This document shows, in pieces, positions 61,543 through 64,000 of a stretch of DNA of 64,000 nt. The notes under the pieces were generated by a model. The model had not been told where the DNA came from and did no database searches. It saw only the letters and a program-made list of their open reading frames with translations. Numbering within the stretch: the stretch's first letter is position 1; each line of letters opens with the position of its first letter. Location: the NCBI GenBank assembly GCA_021741355.1, contig JAIOXZ010000007.1, positions 62,001 to 126,000 of the forward strand, given 5' to 3'. A program made the translations under genes and the position numbers. The DNA comes from Caulobacter sp. (GTDB lineage: Bacteria > Pseudomonadota > Alphaproteobacteria > Caulobacterales > Caulobacteraceae).

Positions 61543-62349
61543 TCAGACCATGAAGTCCGCAGTCAGGGGGGCGTGGTCGCTGGGCTTGTCCCAGCCGCGC
61601 ACGTCGTCGTGGATGCGGCACAGCGCCTCGCCGCTGTGGAACGCGGCGCTGCGCAGGCCGGGGCTCGCCAGGATGTGGTCCAGCAGCAGGCCGCGGTTCG
61701 AGGCCCGGAAGTCGGCGGCGCGATAGCTCCACCAACTGGCCAGCTTCTCGGGCTCCGGGATCGCCTCCCGCGCCAGGTTGATGAAGCCCAGCGACGCCTC
61801 CAGAGCGCGGAAGGCGTCGATCTCGACCGGCGTGTGGCTGACGATCTTCGACATGTAGCGGTGGTTCCAGACGTCGAACTCGCCGGGCGCCACATTGAGG
61901 TCGCCGGTGACCACCAGCGGGGCATTGGGGTCGCGCCGGGCCATCTCGGCGGTCAGCCTGCCGTAGAAATCCAGCTTGTGGGCGAACTTGGGGTTCAGGA
62001 GCGGGTCGGCGACGTCGCCGCCGGCGGGGATGTAGAAGTTCTGGATCTCGACGCCGGCGATGACCGCCCCGACGCAGCGCGCGTGACCTTCACGACAGAC
62101 ATCGAGCGGCGGCGCATCCTCGATCGGCAGACGCGAGGCGATCGCTACGCCATGCCAGCCCTTCTGGCCGGCGATGCGGAAGTGATTGAAGCCGAGCGCC
62201 ACGAACATTTCCTTCGGGAACTCGTGCGTCTGGCACTTGATCTCCTGCAGGCAGAGGACGTCGGGGGCGATCTCGTCGACCATCCGGCCGACCAGGTCGC
62301 CGCGCGGGCGGACGGAGTTGATGTTCCAGGTGGCGAGGCGCAGGCGCAT
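61543..62349 (-). CDS. xthA: Exodeoxyribonuclease III
   Basis: A 268-residue Mg-dependent AP endonuclease/3'-exonuclease. LRLATWNINSVRPR, VLCLQEIKCQTHEFP (metal-binding glutamate), VTGDLNVAP, the LLLDHILAS segment and the final KPSDHAPLTADF histidine/aspartate are all in place. It repairs abasic sites and oxidised 3' ends. Its start is only 26 bases downstream of an intrinsic terminator on the same strand, so expression may depend on read-through. Confidence 0.95.
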   Translation of the reverse strand: MRLRLATWNINSVRPRGDLVGRMVDEIAPDVLCLQEIKCQTHEFPKEMFVALGFNHFRIAGQKGWHGVAIASRLPIEDAPPLDVCREGHARCVGAVIAGVEIQNFYIPAGGDVADPLLNPKFAHKLDFYGRLTAEMARRDPNAPLVVTGDLNVAPGEFDVWNHRYMSKIVSHTPVEIDAFRALEASLGFINLAREAIPEPEKLASWWSYRAADFRASNRGLLLDHILASPGLRSAAFHSGEALCRIHDDVRGWDKPSDHAPLTADFMV

Positions 62350-62375
62350 GCGCCTTCAATAGGCTGGTTCGCGGC

Positions 62376-62411
62376 AAAGAAAACGCCCGGACGCTGTGAG
62401 GCATCCGGGCG
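62376..62411 (-). terminator. Intrinsic terminator between lolA and xthA
   Basis: CGCCCGGA (62404-62411 read on the minus strand) pairs perfectly with TCCGGGCG (62384-62391) around a 12-base loop. It is followed at once by TTTTCTTT. The xthA start codon is 26 bases beyond, too close for a separate full promoter. Confidence 0.8.
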
Positions 62412-62502
62412 CTGAAGTTGTCTCTCATGCCGCGGCCGGGAGGGGATAGGTTCCGGCACGGTATCTCACGGCAGCGCGAGGTCGGGCGCGCTATCGCCAT
62501 AA
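62376..62502 (-). ncRNA. Candidate small RNA or attenuated leader upstream of xthA
   Basis: On the minus strand a promoter-like TTGACG-N18-GATAAT (62538-62509) points into this interval. The predicted transcript of about 127 nt contains a hairpin pairing GCCGG with CCGGC, extended by CCGUG/CGCGG, around a 13-base loop containing CUAUCCCCUC. It then ends in a strong terminator. No open frame with a ribosome site is seen. The C-rich loop resembles anti-Shine-Dalgarno loops of alphaproteobacterial sRNAs. It could also be a regulated xthA leader. Both are inferences. Confidence 0.5.
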
Positions 62503-62508
62503 GTGGCA

Positions 62509-62538
62509 TTATCGCAACGTAAGCCTCGAAACGTCAAT
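62509..62538 (-). promoter_or_regulatory. Promoter candidate for the sRNA/xthA leader
   Basis: TTGACG (62538-62533) and GATAAT (62514-62509) are separated by 18 bp. They match five of six positions each to the general sigma-70 hexamers. The site is 44 bp downstream of the lolA stop. Confidence 0.5.
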
Positions 62539-62581
62539 CGTGATTCGCAACGACCGTTGCCTGTCGCGAACATGTCACAGT

Positions 62582-63202
62582 TCAACGGCGGGTCGGCTGC
62601 TGGGGAAACGGTGCGCGAAACAGGTTTGGATCGAGCTCGCCGGCGCGGGTCAGGCTGGTCAGGCGGACCTGGGTAACCGCATTGCGGGAGTCGGTGATCT
62701 TCCAGCCGATCAGCTGCATCGGACTGTCGCTGAAGGTCAGGACGATCTGGCCGCGGGTCTTGCCGGCCCGGTCCTGGGCGGTGATCTCGAAGCCGTCGTT
62801 CAGCTTCGTCACCCGGCTGACGGTCACACCGCGGTCGAGACGGATCTCGTCGGCCAGGAACAGCTTCAGCGGCGTCTGGCTGAGGAAATAGCGGTTGACC
62901 GTCTTCAGCCGCTTGTCAGCGACCGAGACGACCTTGCCGTCGGAGACCACCAGCAGGCTGGACGGCGCGTCGTACTCGAAACGGGCGCGGCCGGGGCGCT
63001 GCAAGTAGATCAGGCCCTGGCTGACCGAGCCGCGCGGGTCGGTCTGGACGAAACGCCCGCGCGCCGTCGGCAGGCCCTGGAGATAGGCCACGGCCTTGTC
63101 GACCATCGCCTGGTCAACGGGCGTCAGGGCCAGCGCCGGGGTTGCCAGCAGCAGGGCGGGCGCGGCGAGGAGCAGGGTGCGGCGGGTGGTGTTCGTGTCC
63201 AT
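62582..63202 (-). CDS. lolA: LolA-family outer-membrane lipoprotein carrier
   Basis: A 206-residue periplasmic protein. The signal peptide MDTNTTRRTLLLAAPALLLATPALA has a twin-arginine-like start. The LolA fold follows: AVAYLQGLPTARGRFVQTDPRGSVSQGLIYLQRPGRARFEYDAPSSLLVVSDGKVVSVAD. It ferries lipoproteins across the periplasm. The order ftsK-lolA-xthA is shared with other Caulobacteraceae as far as I recall. It starts 31 bp downstream of the ftsK stop. Confidence 0.9.
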   Translation of the reverse strand: MDTNTTRRTLLLAAPALLLATPALALTPVDQAMVDKAVAYLQGLPTARGRFVQTDPRGSVSQGLIYLQRPGRARFEYDAPSSLLVVSDGKVVSVADKRLKTVNRYFLSQTPLKLFLADEIRLDRGVTVSRVTKLNDGFEITAQDRAGKTRGQIVLTFSDSPMQLIGWKITDSRNAVTQVRLTSLTRAGELDPNLFRAPFPQQPTRR

Positions 63203-63233
63203 TTGTCTCGTCTAGCAGCGCGACACGGCAAAT

Positions 63234-64000
63234 TCAGGGCGGGGGCCCGACGAGGATTTCGCGCTTGCCGGCGTGGTTGGCGGGACCAACAACCCCTTCC
63301 TGCTCCATCCGTTCCATCAGGGAGGCGGCGCGGTTGTAGCCGATCTGCAGGCGCCGCTGGATATAGCTGGTCGAGGCCTTGCCGTCGCGGGTGACCACGG
63401 CCACGGCCTTGTCGTACAGGCCGCCGTCGCCGCCGCCGTTCTCGTCGCCGAACGCCAGGCCGCCCTGGCCCTCGTCCGCCTCGTCGTCCGCCCCGGCCGT
63501 AACCTCGTCGAGATACTGCGGGCTGCCCTGCTCGCGCAGGAACTTCGCCACCGCCGCCACCTCCTCGTCGGCCACGAACGGGCCGTGCAGGCGGATCAGC
63601 CGTCCGCCCGAGCCGCCGGCCATGTAGAGCATGTCGCCATGGCCGAGCAGCTGTTCCGCGCCCTGCTCGCCGAGGATCGTGCGGCTGTCGATCCGCGAGG
63701 TGACCTGGAAGCTGATGCGGGTCGGGAAGTTGGCCTTGATGGTGCCGGTGATCACGTCCACCGACGGGCGCTGGGTGGCCATGATCAGGTGGATGCCGGC
63801 GGCGCGGGCCATCTGGGCCAGCCGCTGCACCGCGCTCTCGATGTCCTTGCCGGCGACCATCATCAGGTCGGCGACCTCGTCGATGACCACCACCAGGTAG
63901 GGCATGTGCTCGGGGCGGATCTTCTCGCTCTCGAAGATCGGCCGACCGGCATCGTCGAAGCCGGTCTGGACGGTCCGCTCAAAGTGCTCGCCCTTGTCGA
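63234..64000 (-). CDS. ftsK: DNA translocase FtsK, C-terminal part (N-terminus outside window)
   Basis: The visible 255 residues are the end of the motor domain and the gamma domain. [23 protein letters not shown] is Walker [28 protein letters not shown] and [21 protein letters not shown] are classic FtsK/SpoIIIE motifs. After an acidic linker, the gamma winged helix ([44 protein letters not shown]) recognises KOPS and activates XerCD at dif. The frame is open to the window edge, so about two thirds of the protein lies outside. Confidence 0.95.
   Translation of the reverse strand, partial: DKGEHFERTVQTGFDDAGRPIFESEKIRPEHMPYLVVVIDEVADLMMVAGKDIESAVQRLAQMARAAGIHLIMATQRPSVDVITGTIKANFPTRISFQVTSRIDSRTILGEQGAEQLLGHGDMLYMAGGSGGRLIRLHGPFVADEEVAAVAKFLREQGSPQYLDEVTAGADDEADEGQGGLAFGDENGGGDGGLYDKAVAVVTRDGKASTSYIQRRLQIGYNRAASLMERMEQEGVVGPANHAGKREILVGPPP

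Noticed and set aside
1..64000. CRISPR array, prophage, insertion sequence, or rRNA operon
   Set aside because: No regularly spaced direct repeats, no transposase, integrase or phage structural genes, and no rRNA sequence were recognised.

Overview
The window is high-GC alphaproteobacterial chromosome, most likely from the family Caulobacteraceae (a Caulobacter/Phenylobacterium-type genome). The family is inferred from gene content and order, not from a search. The key stretch is ppsR-maf-aroE-coaE-dnaQ reading left and hemE-hemH-hemJ-rho reading right, diverging from a 513-bp gene-free region. That region carries three TTAA-N7-TTAA motifs (CtrA boxes) and several DnaA-box-like motifs. This is the known arrangement around the Caulobacter crescentus origin (Cori), so I read 40533-41045 as the chromosomal replication origin. 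About 8 kb to its right lie two perfect parS sites and mnmE-mnmG-rsmG-parA-parB, the usual partition locus.

Layout, left arm. 1-7931: partial AI-2E permease, HerA-like ATPase, a four-module cyclic-di-GMP enzyme, an MDR oxidoreductase, tRNA-Gly(GCC), a DUF6065 protein and a ProX-type tRNA editing enzyme. 8017-9807: CnoX-like thioredoxin/TPR, Lon-N domain protein and Trm112-like protein. 9929-15153: a UbiH-family hydroxylase with a small membrane protein, then a drug-efflux operon (emrA-emrB-tetR) with a palindromic operator between its promoter hexamers. 15161-19616: fabI, fabB, fabA, an SH3 lipoprotein and a glyoxylate/hydroxypyruvate reductase. 19681-27634: peptidase, hydrolase, moeB, Ada-like repair protein, nth, an ATP-grasp enzyme and a DUF1330 protein. 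27784-31833: PfkB kinase plus hisB-hisH-hisA-hisF-hisE, tightly coupled. 31856-36900: secreted protein, FAD monooxygenase, Smr, mltA, Tim44-like protein and secB.

Right arm. 41046-45226: haem synthesis and rho. 45472-47141: quinone oxidoreductase and dienelactone hydrolase. 47236-53122: tRNA modification and chromosome partition. 53250-57923: holA, lptE, leuS and a DUF3576 lipoprotein. 58210-60680: ntrZ-like gene, thiE-like gene, yggS and a CenR-like response regulator. 60731-61542: a DUF7662/VapC toxin-antitoxin pair with its own operator. 61543-64000: xthA, a candidate small RNA, lolA and the C-terminal part of ftsK.

Most genes are ordinary core functions. The less explained content is between them. 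Six large palindromic elements belong to at least four families. Two families occur twice here, and their copies differ by compensatory changes that preserve folding into a closed cloverleaf. Five of the six sit between convergent genes. A promoter-hairpin-terminator arrangement in front of xthA looks like an undescribed small RNA or leader with a C-rich loop. No insertion sequence, prophage, CRISPR array or rRNA operon is seen.
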